A stretch of DNA of 64,000 nt. Origin: Rosa chinensis (taxonomy: Eukaryota > Streptophyta > Magnoliopsida > Rosales > Rosaceae). Positions 10,821-23,000 of the stretch are shown in pieces. The stretch lies in NCBI RefSeq assembly GCF_002994745.2, contig NC_037088.1:2857001-2921000 (forward strand). Reading direction: 5' to 3'. A model generated the notes under the pieces. The model did not search any database and was not told where the DNA came from. It saw only the letters and a program-made list of their open reading frames with translations. A program made the position numbers and the translations under genes. Positions within the stretch are counted from its first letter, which is position 1, and each line of letters begins with the position of its first letter.

Positions 10821-11284
10821 TAAATAAATAAAAGAAGTTTGGATTTTCTATCTTTCCCGCTCAAAGAGAAAAGGAAAAAGAAAAAAAAAAAAAACTTCTT
10901 CAGTTCTTCTCATTCCCAAAATTTTAATTTCCAAAATTTACATTAAAAATGTCTAAGAGACAAGTGATTAAAAAATAGGGAAAATGATCATTTACCCAAT
11001 TTCAGCTTAAAAATTGCCCACTTGCTCCACCAACTGTTTTTTAACCCCATTTACCCAAAACACTCTAAGAGATTATTTCCCTAATACCCAATTAATTCTT
11101 TTTTATTTTTTTTGGGGACTTTTTTGCCCTCTCCTTCTTTTTCACTTAGAGGGAGAAGTCATCCTCCACTTTGGCGGCCTCCAGTGGCCGGGCGCTGACT
11201 CCGGTGACCAGTGACGGGCATCCGGCGACCGATGACCAGAATCCGGAATCCGGCTACCGGACTGGTGTCCGGATTCCGGTGTCT

Positions 11285-11405
11285 GAATTTATTGCCCCCT
11301 AATAATACCTAGTAGCCATATTATTGCCCCCCAGTAATCATATTATTGCCCCGCAATACTCATATTATTGCCTCCCAATAATCATATTATTGCCTCCCAA
11401 ATTCA
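11285..11405. repeat. ~22-bp tandem array (CATATTATTGCCCCC), left block
   Basis: About five degenerate copies of a unit like ATATTATTGCCCCCCAATAATC occur. The same array resumes at 16135-16260 in the same orientation, so the CACTA split one continuous array. Confidence 0.8.
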
Positions 11406-12868
11406 TATTATTTTCGTCAAGTGAATTGTATAAACTCCCACTACAACAAAAAAGCTAATTTGCGAGGAACAAGTTTGTCGCTGAAAATCGAAATTTCCTC
11501 GCTATAGTCTTTTGGCGAGGAAAATATTTTGGTCTTCAGTTCCTCGTAGTATGGTGGTCAAGAAAAGTTTCCGCGAGGAAAAAACAATTTCCTCATGAAA
11601 CTTTTTTCACGATGAGAATAATATTTATCGCCGATAGTCTTTATCGACAATTTCTTTCCTCACCTAAACTCATACTTTTTCCTCGTTAAACTTTTTTAAC
11701 GTGTTAGAAAATAGTCGTTAAATGTATTTCTCAATAAAATAGATTTCATAGCAAAATGTATGATTTCCTCGCTAATGATAAATTAAAATTTAAAATTAAC
11801 AAATAATATAAAAAAATACAAACTACACTTTTTAGGACGAAAACACATTTTTGTCGTTGTAGATATCTTTCTGCAAGAAAGTGTTTCCTCGCTATAAAGC
11901 AATTTTCAATGAGGAAATTTATTTTTGTCCTTATATGTACATTTTTAGCGAGGAAACTATTTCTTGCATAAAGTATTGAATGACGAGGAAATTTACATTT
12001 GTCAATGTAGTTTATATGATCTATAGTGAGGAAATTGACTTTTGTCATTGTAGGTTCTTTATATAGCAACAAAATTTACTTTTGTCATTATAGATTCTAG
12101 TCTATAGCCACTACAAAATTTCAGGTTTTTGGTCGCTAAACCTCATTGACATGCATATATTAGTGAAAATGTTGACAGATAATTAAAACATTGAACATCG
12201 AAAAGAAAATATAAATCTGCGAATAAAAAAAAAAAACAAATAGGCTTTCCAAGCCTTTTAATTTTGGTCTCCATTACACTTGAGCATTTGTAATGATTAA
12301 TCTTCAAAAGAACACCTAGCTAACAGAGATAGCACTAAAAGAAACCATATGTGCAGAACCCTAATTATTTGAGAGATGCTACAGTGCTGCACTTCTGAAT
12401 TTTTACCACCCACCACCACTCTGCAAATGAAAAAGATAAAGAAATATGATTTAATGTTAAGGAGAATGCAACAAAATATACTTTAAGCAACTTCATTATA
12501 CAAAGAGGCAACATAAACTTCTGAAAACAAGAAGTGAAAAACAAAAAGCAAAAAACACTTGCAACAGCTAGCGATGACAAAATAGTACCCAGCTCCAACG
12601 ATTACAGCTCTCAAAAGTTCCATCCTTGTCTCATAGACTCTAACAAATACTGTATCTGTAAATTTGATAAATAAGGAGGTTCAGGGTTCAAATATAATTC
12701 ACTTCATACACTATGCATATTTAGCAGATTAGAAGGTAGGCAATTGAGTTTCCACTGCTTAGGTATTGAAAAGGAGAAAAGAGACCTCCTGACATGTTAA
12801 AAAGGACACGATATGATGTTACAGAAAGATAACAAAATAGTCAATATGAGAATAAGCATTGGACTCAC

Positions 12869-13188
12869 CATATCTGAGGAAAATTGTCCTGCATTTCCCT
12901 TTGCACAATCTCTGTCATTCATGAAGAAGAATACCGTAGCCTAATTATCATTAGTCACTGAGAATTAACCCACCAAAATACCAAATCACCCAAACCACAC
13001 CAAAATCAGAAATCCAAAAATGTAGACACCAAATTAGAGAGTGAGAATACGAACTGACCTTGTGGAAGTTGAGACCCAACTTGAATCATGGAACTAAAAT
13101 ATGGTAGCACAGACCCAATTGAAACCCAGAATAACAGAGCAATTGGTGGTGCAGCCAGAGAAAAGCTTGAATCAACAACTCCTTGACC
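12869..13188 (-). pseudogene. Captured exons inside the CACTA (membrane-segment protein, unidentified)
   Basis: Minus-strand exon A (about 13188-13059) encodes a segment including APPIALLFWVSIGSVLPYFS, hydrophobic enough for a membrane helix, and ends at CACAAG followed by GTCAGT. Exon B (12911-12869) follows an acceptor GACAG and ends before GTGAGT. Joined, they stay in frame: VGSQLPQ then EIVQREMQDNFPQI. A further possible exon near 12655 meets stops. The family is not recognised. Leader-like sequence with gene-like composition lies upstream at about 13650-13750. I infer a host gene fragment captured with its introns. Confidence 0.5.
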
Positions 13189-13933
13189 TGGACTCACAAG
13201 AAAACTAGAACAATTAATCTTTGTTTAACTCTAGTATGTAACTACTATTTTCTCTCAAACACTATGCAATTTTAACATGGATAATAATATTGGACAGAAA
13301 CATGGGGGAGATAGAAAGCTTTTTTAGGCCTCTAAAACGTTGGGCTTTCATAAAAACCTATCCACAGTGCCACAACGTAGTATTGAACAGAAATCTTCTT
13401 GTCTTCTTCTCATTCATGGCAAGTCTGTATTAAGAGGCGAAGGCATACCCATCTGTGTAACTATTGATCTTGAATAGTTTCCCTTCAATCTGTGTAACTA
13501 TTGATCTTCAACTGGGGTGCATTTAATTGAAATAAAACCAAATATATAAACCACGACATCTCACATTTAGATTTAGCAGAAAATAAAAAGACCTTGATTA
13601 ATCAAGCTATACAAGAATGAGATTCAGGGAGGAAGAAAGATGAATCTAATCCTACTTACAGATATGAGAGCTTCAAATATGGTAGATTCAGAGAGGGAGC
13701 CAGAGGCGGAGCTTCAACAGGAGAACGCCGTCAAAGATGGAATAGTGTGAAAAAGATAGAACTCTATCTAAGGATTAGGTTTTTTTTATTTTTCCTTTGG
13801 ATCAGCGCCTTTTCTTTTCTCCCCGCCTTTGATCAATTAAAACCCAAATGTCCGGTTCTCTAATTCTTTTTCTTTTTATTTTTCTCTAATCCTCAATTAT
13901 GCCGTTTATAAAAAATATAAAAAATAGAATTAA

Positions 13934-13963
13934 GGTTTGGGGTTTGGGGTTTGGGGTTTAGGG
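13934..13963 (+). repeat. Telomere-like variant repeat
   Basis: A short run GGTTTGGGG, repeated and ending GGTTTAGGG, resembles degenerate plant telomere repeats (TTTAGGG). It lies within the CACTA interior and is only about four units long. Confidence 0.6.
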
Positions 13964-14827
13964 TATAAGGTGTCTATTCACAAACATATAGCTTAATGAT
14001 TCGAACGTTTCCTTTTATAATTTATAACTAAATATTTAAATTAAACATAATTTGCATCGTCAAGTATTATGTCCAATGTATAATCTCTCAAATTAGAGTT
14101 TACATCGTCAGAATTTTATTTCGTAGTGAGTTCCATGTGTGGTCCCTAAAATTGCAAAAAGGAAGACTTCCATTATTGAACAACAATTTATCCACATACA
14201 ATAGGTCATGTAATGAGTTATTGTCATATTATTGTCTGTGGAATGTAGTGATTCTTATGTAGGAGAGAAACGAAGTAGAGTGAAGCTCATGCAATTGTAG
14301 AAAACTGGAGAGTGAAAATAAGTCATTCATATTAATGTTTTCAAACTAACGTATCAAATTAGTATCCTGAAGGACTATCGATGTTTATTAACTTGTTTAG
14401 TAACTATGAAATCATTCCTACAGACAAGCCTTATGATTTTAGAGAAGTCCATGCTATTCAATCATATTTTTAAAAGCAAAAATATGAATAATGCTCATAT
14501 ATGTGAATAATGAGTGTGAAATCAAATATATCATATAGCACGTTTCACACTTAAAAAGAAAAAAAAAAACTGATTACAACAAATACGAACACCTAGCACA
14601 TGTCGTTCATTAGTAAACTTACTTGTAGTATAATATTATTTAAATATTTATTTATCGCAGGTCAATCTATTTCTTCATCTCAAATTTTCCTATTTATTAT
14701 TAGCAGGGTCCTTGAGGTGGTTCGGGTAGTGTAGTAGCAACAGGTCTCTGGTCCTGTAATTCCTGTAATTCGTCAAGTACTCATATAAAATAAAATAAAA
14801 GGTCTTACAAATGCAACATAAAAATTT

Positions 14828-14905
14828 CAGGGGAGTTGGTTAAGCTATTGGGTATTGTTATGGCTATCTAGGGTTCGAGTCCATTTTGTGAATTAACCAG
14901 GCTTT
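14828..14905 (+). repeat. tRNA-like SINE head (candidate)
   Basis: AGTTGGTTAAGC could serve as a pol III A box, and GGGTTCGAGTCC about 35 bases later is a good B box (GGTTCGANNCC). T-rich sequence follows. No TSD was found, so SINE status is tentative. Confidence 0.35.
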
Positions 14906-14919
14906 TTTTTTATTCATTT

Positions 14920-15100
14920 TTTTTTGCATCCTTTTTCTTTAATTGAAACTAACATTTTCTATTTGAGTATTGTGTGCAAGGTAAGTTCGCCAGTTTGTTT
15001 TTTTTGTTTTTTGTTTTCACTTTTTTTGCATCTTTTCTTTTTAATCGAAACTAACATTTTCCATTTGAGTATTGTCTGCAGGGTAAGTTCTATTGATTGA
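14920..15100 (+). repeat. Two-copy tandem duplication (~100 bp) inside the CACTA
   Basis: The phrase running from GAAACTAACATTTTC through TTTGAGTATTGT to GGTAAGTTC occurs at about 14943-14995 and again at about 15048-15092, each preceded by a T-rich run and GCATC. Confidence 0.7.
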
Positions 15101-16134
15101 TGCAAAAACTTTTTTTTATCAACAAAAAATAATATTTAGTTTCCGCCATAAAAAAAAATATAAAAAAATATGCCCACTATTTTCTTTTTTAATACCACAA
15201 ATTTTTCCCCTGCAAAACCTAGAATGACTAAATAAATAGATCCTCACTAAATGTATCAGGGGTGAGGAAATCATTCATCGCTTAAATGAGACTGTTAGCG
15301 ACGACTGCTCAAATTCGTCGTCATTAAATTTGGCGGGTCTTACTAAATTTTCCGCCAAAACTAATGACGATGAAATCATTATTTCCTCGTTAATTGTTTC
15401 TTTTGACGAGGAAATTGTTCCTCGTAGAACATAGACTTTTTGCGAGAAAACTATAATTTTGTCGCCATTAAATTTGGCGGTTCTTACACAATTTTCCGCC
15501 AAACTAATAACGATGAAATCATTATTTCCTCACTAATTGTTTCTTTTGACGAGGAAATGGTTCCTCGTAGAATATAGACTTTTTGCGAGGAAACTATAGT
15601 TTTTTCGCCATTGAATTTAGCGGGTTTTATACAATTTTCCGCCAAACTAATAATGAGGAAAGCGTTATTTCCTCACTGATTGTTGCATTTGACGAGGAAA
15701 TAATTCCTCGTCGAACACAAACTTTTAGCGAGGAAAACTAGTTTTGTCGCCCTTGAATTTGGCGGGTCTTACACAGTTTTCCTCCAAAACAATAACGACA
15801 AAATCGTTATTTCCTCGCTAAATGCCGTTTTCACGATGAAACAATTCGTCACCTAAGTCTCATATTTCCTCGCTAATAACATGACGTTTCGGGAGACCAA
15901 CTTATGGTCACCTTTAGTGATGAACTGAAATATTCGTCGTAGAAAGTGATATATAGTGAGGAAAATATATTCCTCGTAGAAAATTTAATAGCATTTAGTG
16001 AGGAACTGAAATATTCCTCGTAAAATGTGTCATTTATTGAGGAAAATAAATTCCTCGCAAAAAACTTAGTCGCTAAAAAGACTTTTTGTTGTAGTGTCCC
16101 AAAACCAAAATGAATACACTACAGGGCACAATTG

Positions 16135-16260
16135 ATCATATTATTGCCCCCTAGTAATCATATTATTGCCCCCCAATACTCATATTATTGCCTCCTAATA
16201 ATCTTATTATTGCCTCAATAATCATATTATTACCCTCCAATAATCATATTATTGCTCTCA
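16135..16260. repeat. ~22-bp tandem array (CATATTATTGCCCCC), right block
   Basis: This continues the array at 11285-11405 on the far side of the nested CACTA, in the same orientation. Confidence 0.8.
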
Positions 16261-16914
16261 AGTGAGCCAAAATGAATACATTACAGATAAAAAAAAAAAA
16301 TCTCAGGATACAGAAAAAAAAAAAAAAAAGTACTTTGGGCACCCTGAAATTGCTCTGAAGCCATTTTGATCCTCTTCTTCTTCTTCTTCTTCTTCTAGCG
16401 GTTTTGGAATGGGAAAGTTAATAAGCCGGAGGGGATCCTAAATATATATAAGAGAAGGAAAGATTGAGCAGTAGTAAATGCAAATATGAGAAACCAAAGG
16501 AAATGGCCACTTGTCAAAAAAATCAGGAGAGCGAAATCCAGTCTAGCCTCGGAATTTAAGGGATAGAAGGTTTTAGTGGTAATGGTGATGATGGGGTAAT
16601 AAGTGAGCGCAACCTAACTTTAGGATGAGAAAGGAAATGCATTCATAAATGAATACCCAAATTAGATTCCGATCCTCACAAATGAGAGAGAGAGAGAGAG
16701 AGAGAGATGGTCTGAGGTGGAGTTCGGGGGAGAGAGAGAGAGTTTGGGAAGGAGAGAGAGACTGAGAGGAGAGGGATGGGTTTTAATTTAATTAATAGGG
16801 GCTAAAATGTCAATAGATGTTAGATTGGGTAAATGGGGTTAGAAAACTCTTGCTGGAGTAAGTAGGCAATTTTTAGTCTAAAATTCGGTAAGTGGTCACG
16901 GCCCCTAAAAAATA

Positions 16915-19161
16915 CTCTACTTAAGAACCGCGTCACACATGCCTACCTTTTCTAGTATACATGCTTTGTTGGCAGCAACACGTCCATTAGGCATCGTTAT
17001 TGGAGAGGCATGTATTGATAGTGATCTCCTCAGCAGTTTCCTTAGGTGTAGGCATAACTACATTTGGTGGTTTGGGTGGGGCATTTGGGTCCCTGGCTTA
17101 TGGTGTTGTATATTGGACCTGATTCGTTTCGTTTGGTTCACAAAAATGAAAGTAATTCTTTTATCTTTCCTAAAGGAAGGAAAATGAAATTTTCCAATAA
17201 CTTTCCATTTCAATATTTGGTAACATTAGGAAAGTTATTAACAAGTTTGTAATTAATAAAATAAAATAATATATTGTAAGTAATAAATGCAAGAAAAAGA
17301 AAGGAGAAAAGATATTCCTTGGTGTTTGGAAGGAACCATTTCCCCCCTTATTTTCCCTTTATTCAGGAAAATATTTCCTTTCATTTTGTATCTCAAACGC
17401 AAGAAATGAACAAGTTTCATTTCCTGATGTTTACTTTCCACGAATCAAATGTCGCCTAAGACGATGATGCTTGGAGAGTGTTTATCTATTATGGTCACGT
17501 GGATAAGACTCGATGTCAACCCTTCGATCCCTAGCATCAATGTTGGAAGGCTATGATCGATGACTTGCTTATCCATCCATATTTAGGTTAGATCAGGGTT
17601 GCACGCGCGGTGATGGCAAAACATAGGACATTTGACGTCGATTCTTGCGGTGGTACGACTTAGTGAGGCAGAACAGTGGGTGCGTTTGGCCTGTGTGGTC
17701 TCCTTGCTGGATTCACTGGCTCTCGGGCTTTTGGGTAATATTACCTCAAGACTTGCACTTAGGTGATTATGAGGGATTGAAACTTCTCCGGCCATTGATT
17801 CAAGTCCCAACGACACAAATGCTTGAATTACCGAGGAAAAAAAGAAACTCACAAATCTTCGAGAAAACAAAAGTTGCGGCTTCAACAACTAGTTGTGGAG
17901 GATATAGTGATCCTTGATATCTGGTTGTGGAACTTAGAACTTTCAGGAGCAAAAAACCATAGAAGGGAAAGAACCAACCGTATTTTAAAACAAAAAAAAT
18001 GTGACAATAATTAAAATTGAACATTACACATGATGTATCACATTTTTTTAGACACAACAATATAAGACATCACATAAGTAATTTTAGTTGCTTTCTAATG
18101 CAACCAATACCAAAGGAACAAACTTCGAAACTAACAATTAAAAACCATGAACTCATGACCTAAAGATTTTTGTATCGTTTAACCAATTAAAAAAAAAATC
18201 AATAGCCAGAATTCTAGAACTAACCATAGAAATTACAAGATGACCTAAAATATATCCCATCTCTCCCAAGACTAATGCTCGAATATAAACAAAATAAACT
18301 GCCCACGTACGAGAGCCTAGGATTGTACATTTGACACCACATATACAAGTTCGACCCAAATACTTTGGCCAATTGAAGGAGAAAATCTGGGCCACAAAGG
18401 AACTTCCTAAGTATTAGTGCGTCGTATACAAAAGCATGAGGTAATCCATTAGAGACAGCGAAGGATGTTAGAAATGCCCATAAGAAGAGCAGCAACATGT
18501 AAGTCCGGTTGCATGCACTAAGACATCACAGAGGCGTCTCGGACGGCTCAACACCATCATCCATTAATTCATCCAAAGTTCCAAACCAGCATGGAGACCC
18601 GCTTGTATCGAACACGGTACCACACCTAACCACCAACCGGCCTATCTCTAATTCGGTGAGAAACCACAACCAACAGCACCTGCTCGCTTGTACGTGCAGC
18701 ATGTATATACACTCCCGACACACACTACCCCAAGGACTTGGGATTTTTTGTTGAGATATTTTCTCTGATACTAATTAAGTCAAACTAAACACAAGCATTT
18801 GAAAAGAATGTTTTGTTTTTCTATATAACTAATTAGAAAGAAGTTGCTGCAACAAAAAATATAAAAGAATAAAAGAAGAATGATGAAATTAGCAAAGCTT
18901 GTTAATCACTTATTCGTTCATAACCAAAGCAGCTCGATAGTTTTCATAATTACTAGCCCAGTTTTCAAAGGAGAAGAATGAACATATATAAGAAAGGCAA
19001 AGCCAAGACTGCCAAGTTTACCATATGTCCATATCCATCATGATAGAGGAACAACGTACTCGATCATCTATATTTTTGAAGTTGAAGATGATCAGCTTAA
19101 AAGATATATATATATACACCTAAAACATAATATATAATCAGATTAAGACAACTAACTGGCC
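16915..19161. other. Intergenic stretch downstream of the WIP gene
   Basis: No convincing gene is present. About 17118-17450 has weakly inverted ends (GATTCGTTTCGTTTGG on the left; ACGAATCAAATG on the right) and an AAAGGAAGGAAAATGAAA core like the MITE at 30637-31108, so it may be an old Harbinger-type MITE; no TSD is clear. On the minus strand an ATG at 18498 opens a 92-codon frame with a hydrophobic, signal-peptide-like start (MLLLFLWAFLTSFAVSNG) but no recognisable domain. Confidence 0.4.
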
Positions 19162-21120
19162 TCACATGTGTTCTATTTCAGATGCTGGTTCATCATCCTC
19201 TTCAAAATACTCGATATCGAAAGCTCCATGTCCTTCACCGAAGGACTTAATGTGGTCTTTGAGAGATCTCTTGTGCTTAAATTCAGAGCCGCAAATGCAA
19301 TGCCAAATCTTGCCACAGTTTTTTTCATGAGTTCTCCAATCACCTTTCAAAGCAAGTGACTTGCCACATCTTTTGCAGATGAAGGACCTTATCCCATGCT
19401 TTCTCTTGTAATGTGCTTGGAGAGTTCTGAAGTCCTTGAGTTGTTTGGCTCTTGGGTGGTCAATGTTGTGCTTGCAACCTTGTGCGCAGCAGTAGCAAGG
19501 GAGTCTCAGCATTGCTGTGGGCTTATTTCCTTTTAGAGAGTCCGGTCCTTTCCTGTATTGAGATCCATGTCCCCACATATGCATCTGCACAAATGGAGAG
19601 CCGATTTTTGTACAAGAAAACTCATGCACAGATCTTATAATCCCCTATATATAGCTTCCATATAAATCTTTTATTCTTCCAGATTCGAACATATATCAAC
19701 TACGTACTGCACGTCTTGTTAGTTAATTAGTATTTACAACATTGTGTGCGATAATTTCTTTTGAGAAAGAGAGAAAAGAGAAAGAATCCTGTTTTATGTA
19801 TGCACGTTTTCTGCAAGCTTAAGATACAGATTTATCAATTTCATTATTTGATAAAATCACTGAATTGTTTGAAAATGCCGAACAGGTCAGCCAATGATGT
19901 CCTAATTAGAAGAACGAAATTAATTAATTCTAAATATTCAAGTCATTTTAGCATGCATGCTCTGAAAAACTAGATTAAAACTATTACTTAATCTAGTTTG
20001 AATTACATAAATCAAATGTAGGTATTAGACCAACAAAAGCCTCACCCCAACAAAGAAATAGCATTCCATTGAAGTTTCGGGACCTCCAAAAAAACCAAGG
20101 AGAAAAGCTCCATCTGATAGAGTTATGGATAAGTGTTCAATTAGACACTGCTAATTTACCAATTAGACTCTACTATTAATATTTAAATCTAACGGTTGTG
20201 GCTATTGTTCAAACTGGAGGAAGCATCAGTACATTGTTGGTAAAAAAATTTAAAATTTAATATCTGTGCTCTTGCACAGAGACATGGTCGACGTTCAGGA
20301 CACTTGTATTGCAGGTTTTATATAATGAGTCTCAGCTGGAGCAGGTAGTCCTCGTCATAAGACGTAAATGACATCTTAAACCACTGAGATAGACCCCAAA
20401 AAGAAAAAAAGAAAAAAAAAGAAGCATGATTATATTGTCATAACAAAGAAATTAACGAAGCAAAGACACACAAACGCATGCACAGACTCATGAAAAACAT
20501 GGAATCACAGAAAAGTAATTTAAGTATACATATAATGTAATTATGTAAGCAATTAAGCATAAATTATATACCTGCAAGTTATTGTATCTGTTAAAGGTTT
20601 TGAAGCACAGAGGACATGAGAATCGAGTTGGGCCATTTAGAATCTGAGAAGGGGTGGGAATCCAGTAATGACCCTTGTTTAATCTGTCCACACTCGCAGC
20701 TGCTCCTAATTCATCATCATTAGATTGATCTACTTCCATACCACCACTAACTGGATCAATACTATACTTACTACTTGGGAGGCCTATACGTAGGGCTACA
20801 TCATCATCGACATCAGCTTTGTTCGTGGGGTTGTGACTTGTGCCCTCTTCCTCTTCCTCTAATTGTGCTCCTCTAGGGTTTAGTTTGTTTATTAAAGGCA
20901 GAGCTTCTTTCAGATGAGAATCATGAGACGATGAGGGTTGGCTCTGAACAACACAGGAGGAGTTGTTATACATCAAGTTATGAGAGAACTGATGATGTGG
21001 ATAAGGATTGGAATTGAAAGAAGAAGTGGATTCAAAGCAGTAGTATTGTGGATGGGGAGGCATGAAGTTGATCCATCTATTATTGAAGCCGCTGGAGTTG
21101 TAATTTTTAGGGTCTGTCAT
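19162..21120 (-). CDS. WIP-family C2H2 zinc-finger transcription factor (TT1/WIP-like), two exons
   Basis: Exon 1 is 21120-20572 (183 codons), intron 20571-19585 (987 bp, GT...AG, phase 0), exon 2 19584-19162; the product is 323 residues. The start is the ATG at 21118-21120 in MTDPKNY. Residues 150-302 form the plant-specific WIP domain: [14 protein letters not shown], then four zinc fingers. The first has C169, C172, H185, H189; the second is around C216, C220, H241, H246; the third is C253, C256, H269, C273; the fourth is around C279, C281, H294, H302. DVALRIGLP near residues 107-115 matches the short N-terminal motif of WIP proteins, and the acidic tail [10 protein letters not shown] is also familiar in the group. 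Family members act in the nucleus in seed-coat, transmitting-tract or root development; which orthologue this is cannot be told. All finger ligands are present, so it looks functional. Confidence 0.93.
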
Positions 21121-21241
21121 CACGTAGTTAATTTAGACTGGGAGACACTGAAAATTGAAAGGAAGAAACACAGTTGTTAGTCGGGCTGATGACCGACGAT
21201 GTTGTGGAAACAGAAATGGTGGCTATTCACATACAAATAAT

Positions 21242-21272
<31 letters not shown>

Positions 21273-22991
21273 TGAGAGAGAGCTATCAAGGTAATTCAAT
21301 GTCATAACGTCATATGTAGGAGCTGAAGCTTTTGTTGAAAAAGTCAAGAAATTACCCCCCACTGCGCAAAAATTAACAAGGTAAGGTTTTCGCGCAAGGT
21401 GAGGAAAAACAGAGAAGTCGGTCAGATAGATTAGACTTGTTGCAGATTATTGTCTTCAGAGAGAGAGAGAGATATTTTTTTAAATATGATGGGGACTAAA
21501 AAAGCTGGAGTTAGTCATTCCGACCATTCGAGGGTACGGATTTGTTTTTATCGTACATTTTCACGGACTCACTGTTGTGTCTAGCTAGGCTTCCCTTTTT
21601 TTTTTTTGATCTGGAACTAGATAGGCTTCCCTCGCTAATTTATTTTGAATGCCAAGGAAGCTAGCTAATTAATCATGCACAAATTTAAGAGGATTAAAGG
21701 GTTTTACTCCCTCATAGTGACTCAAATCCATAATTTCGTACATAAATAATAAATGCTCTAACCATTAGGTTAACACCACTTTATTTTTTAAAAAATTTTG
21801 CTTAATTAATCATACACAAGTTGATCGTTAAGATATTAATGAGAGTGCACGTGTATTATCCTTCTCCGGCATTTGCGTGTGCAATGCTCTGCATGCAGTA
21901 CAAAGTATTAATTCCCTCATTTTTAGGCTTTTTGCCCTTAGCCCAGTCAACACTGTCAACAAACTCATCAAAGCAGATGTGACTCTGGGGTTTCGATCTT
22001 TATGACATCTGTATCATCACCATTTCACCACCACTTGCATCCAAATCATTGTTAACTGAGTGGTGATAAACAAATTTAGATAAAATCTCATTTTAGTTAC
22101 AACTTCTTTTAGCCATGTCTGACTCATAATACTGTCTTACGTACAAGGCAGCACTTTAAACATTCAGTACTGTATGTGGGGTTAAGCAATTATCTGAGTT
22201 TAGGCCCTGGACATCCTTTTTATACTTGACATAAATAATTTATATATTTATTTTTAGGCCTTTCGCTCTGAACAACTTCAGTATTAAAAAAATTTTTAAA
22301 AAGAGAGACATTTTTGCAATTTTGGCCCCATTCTATAGTTATCTTCCTAATAATTATGATTTTTTCTTCTGTTTGCTTCTTGAGGCTGTTTGTGTTGCTA
22401 TCTTATCCCATTTTCATGGCTCTCCGATTTTCATGTTGAAATACATGCCTCTGCTTTTTGAATTTTGGTTGATATCTATCCCACCTCTTAAGAGAAAGGT
22501 TAAGTAGGACAAATGCATCTGAAAAGAAAGGGAATTTTATATTCAAAATAAGACGATTGATTCATGTTAATATATCTAACTATATGGTTCGGTGAAGAAA
22601 TATAATCCGTGAAAATGAATAAGCATACATTCGTTCTATATCTATAAATTCAGTACACATCCCAAGTCTTTTATATATAGCTGTGTTGATATTTGCCATA
22701 TTGCGTTTTTGTGGTTGAATTTATAGATACAACAGGCATTCAAATTCTAATCTCAACATTCTTTCTGTTTTGGCTCTTCAACTTTCTTTTATATGTTGAA
22801 GTTGGCTACTTTGATTTTAAGGTGTAATGGCAATTTGAGTTTGTTAAACTGAGATTTGGGAATGTTAAATTGAGATTAGTCATACAAATTATGCGACTGA
22901 ATCAGGCTATATATAAAACTTTTAAGCTAGAGTTTGAAACCTGTCATTTTAGTTTAAAGCTAGGATTTTAACTACAATATATTAAATTACC
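21121..22991 (-). promoter_or_regulatory. 5' flank of the WIP gene with CT/GA microsatellite
   Basis: This sequence lies upstream of the WIP start. A (GA)n run at about 21246-21280 (CT on the coding strand) lies 125-160 bases upstream of the ATG, as pyrimidine-rich leaders often do in plants; another short GA run is near 21461. No certain TATA box could be picked. The remainder, to 22991, is AT-rich, with no gene recognised. Confidence 0.5.
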
Positions 22992-23000
22992 AGCATCTCA

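Larger units (their letters stand above)
11439..16096. mobile_element. CACTA transposon, 4.7 kb, nested in the Mutator-like element, TSD TCC
   Basis: Ends are CACTACAACAAAAAAGC and the inverse of CACTACAACAAAAAGTC, a 14-bp TIR. TCC precedes 11439 and follows 16096. Subterminal zones (about 11455-12120 and 15260-16090) carry dozens of GCGAGGAAA / TTTCCTCGC motifs in both orientations. No transposase domain was recognised. The interior contains exon-like fragments on the minus strand, a tRNA-like SINE candidate and a tandem duplication. It is younger than the surrounding Mutator-like element because it interrupts it. Confidence 0.92.
10978..16905. mobile_element. Mutator-like element, TSD TAAAAAATA (hosts a nested CACTA)
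   Basis: TAAAAAATA occurs at 10969-10977 and 16906-16914, a perfect 9-bp TSD as produced by Mutator transposases. The ends form a long, diverged TIR of about 75 bp: left GGGAAAATGATCATTTACCC, right (inverted) GGGGCCGTGACCACTTACCG, with AAAAATTGCC and AACCCCATTTACCC shared further in. Without the nested CACTA it is only about 1.27 kb and has no transposase, so it is non-autonomous. Its right arm has CTT and GA repeats resembling a promoter or leader. Confidence 0.9.

Noticed and set aside
18020..18200. Possible SINE (GGTTAAACGATAC and GGTCATGAGTTC on the minus strand)
   Set aside because: The B-box match is too weak and no tail or duplication is seen.
19452..19640. Plus-strand frame opposite WIP exon 2
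   Set aside because: It is a shadow of the real exon, whose zinc-finger residues are on the minus strand.
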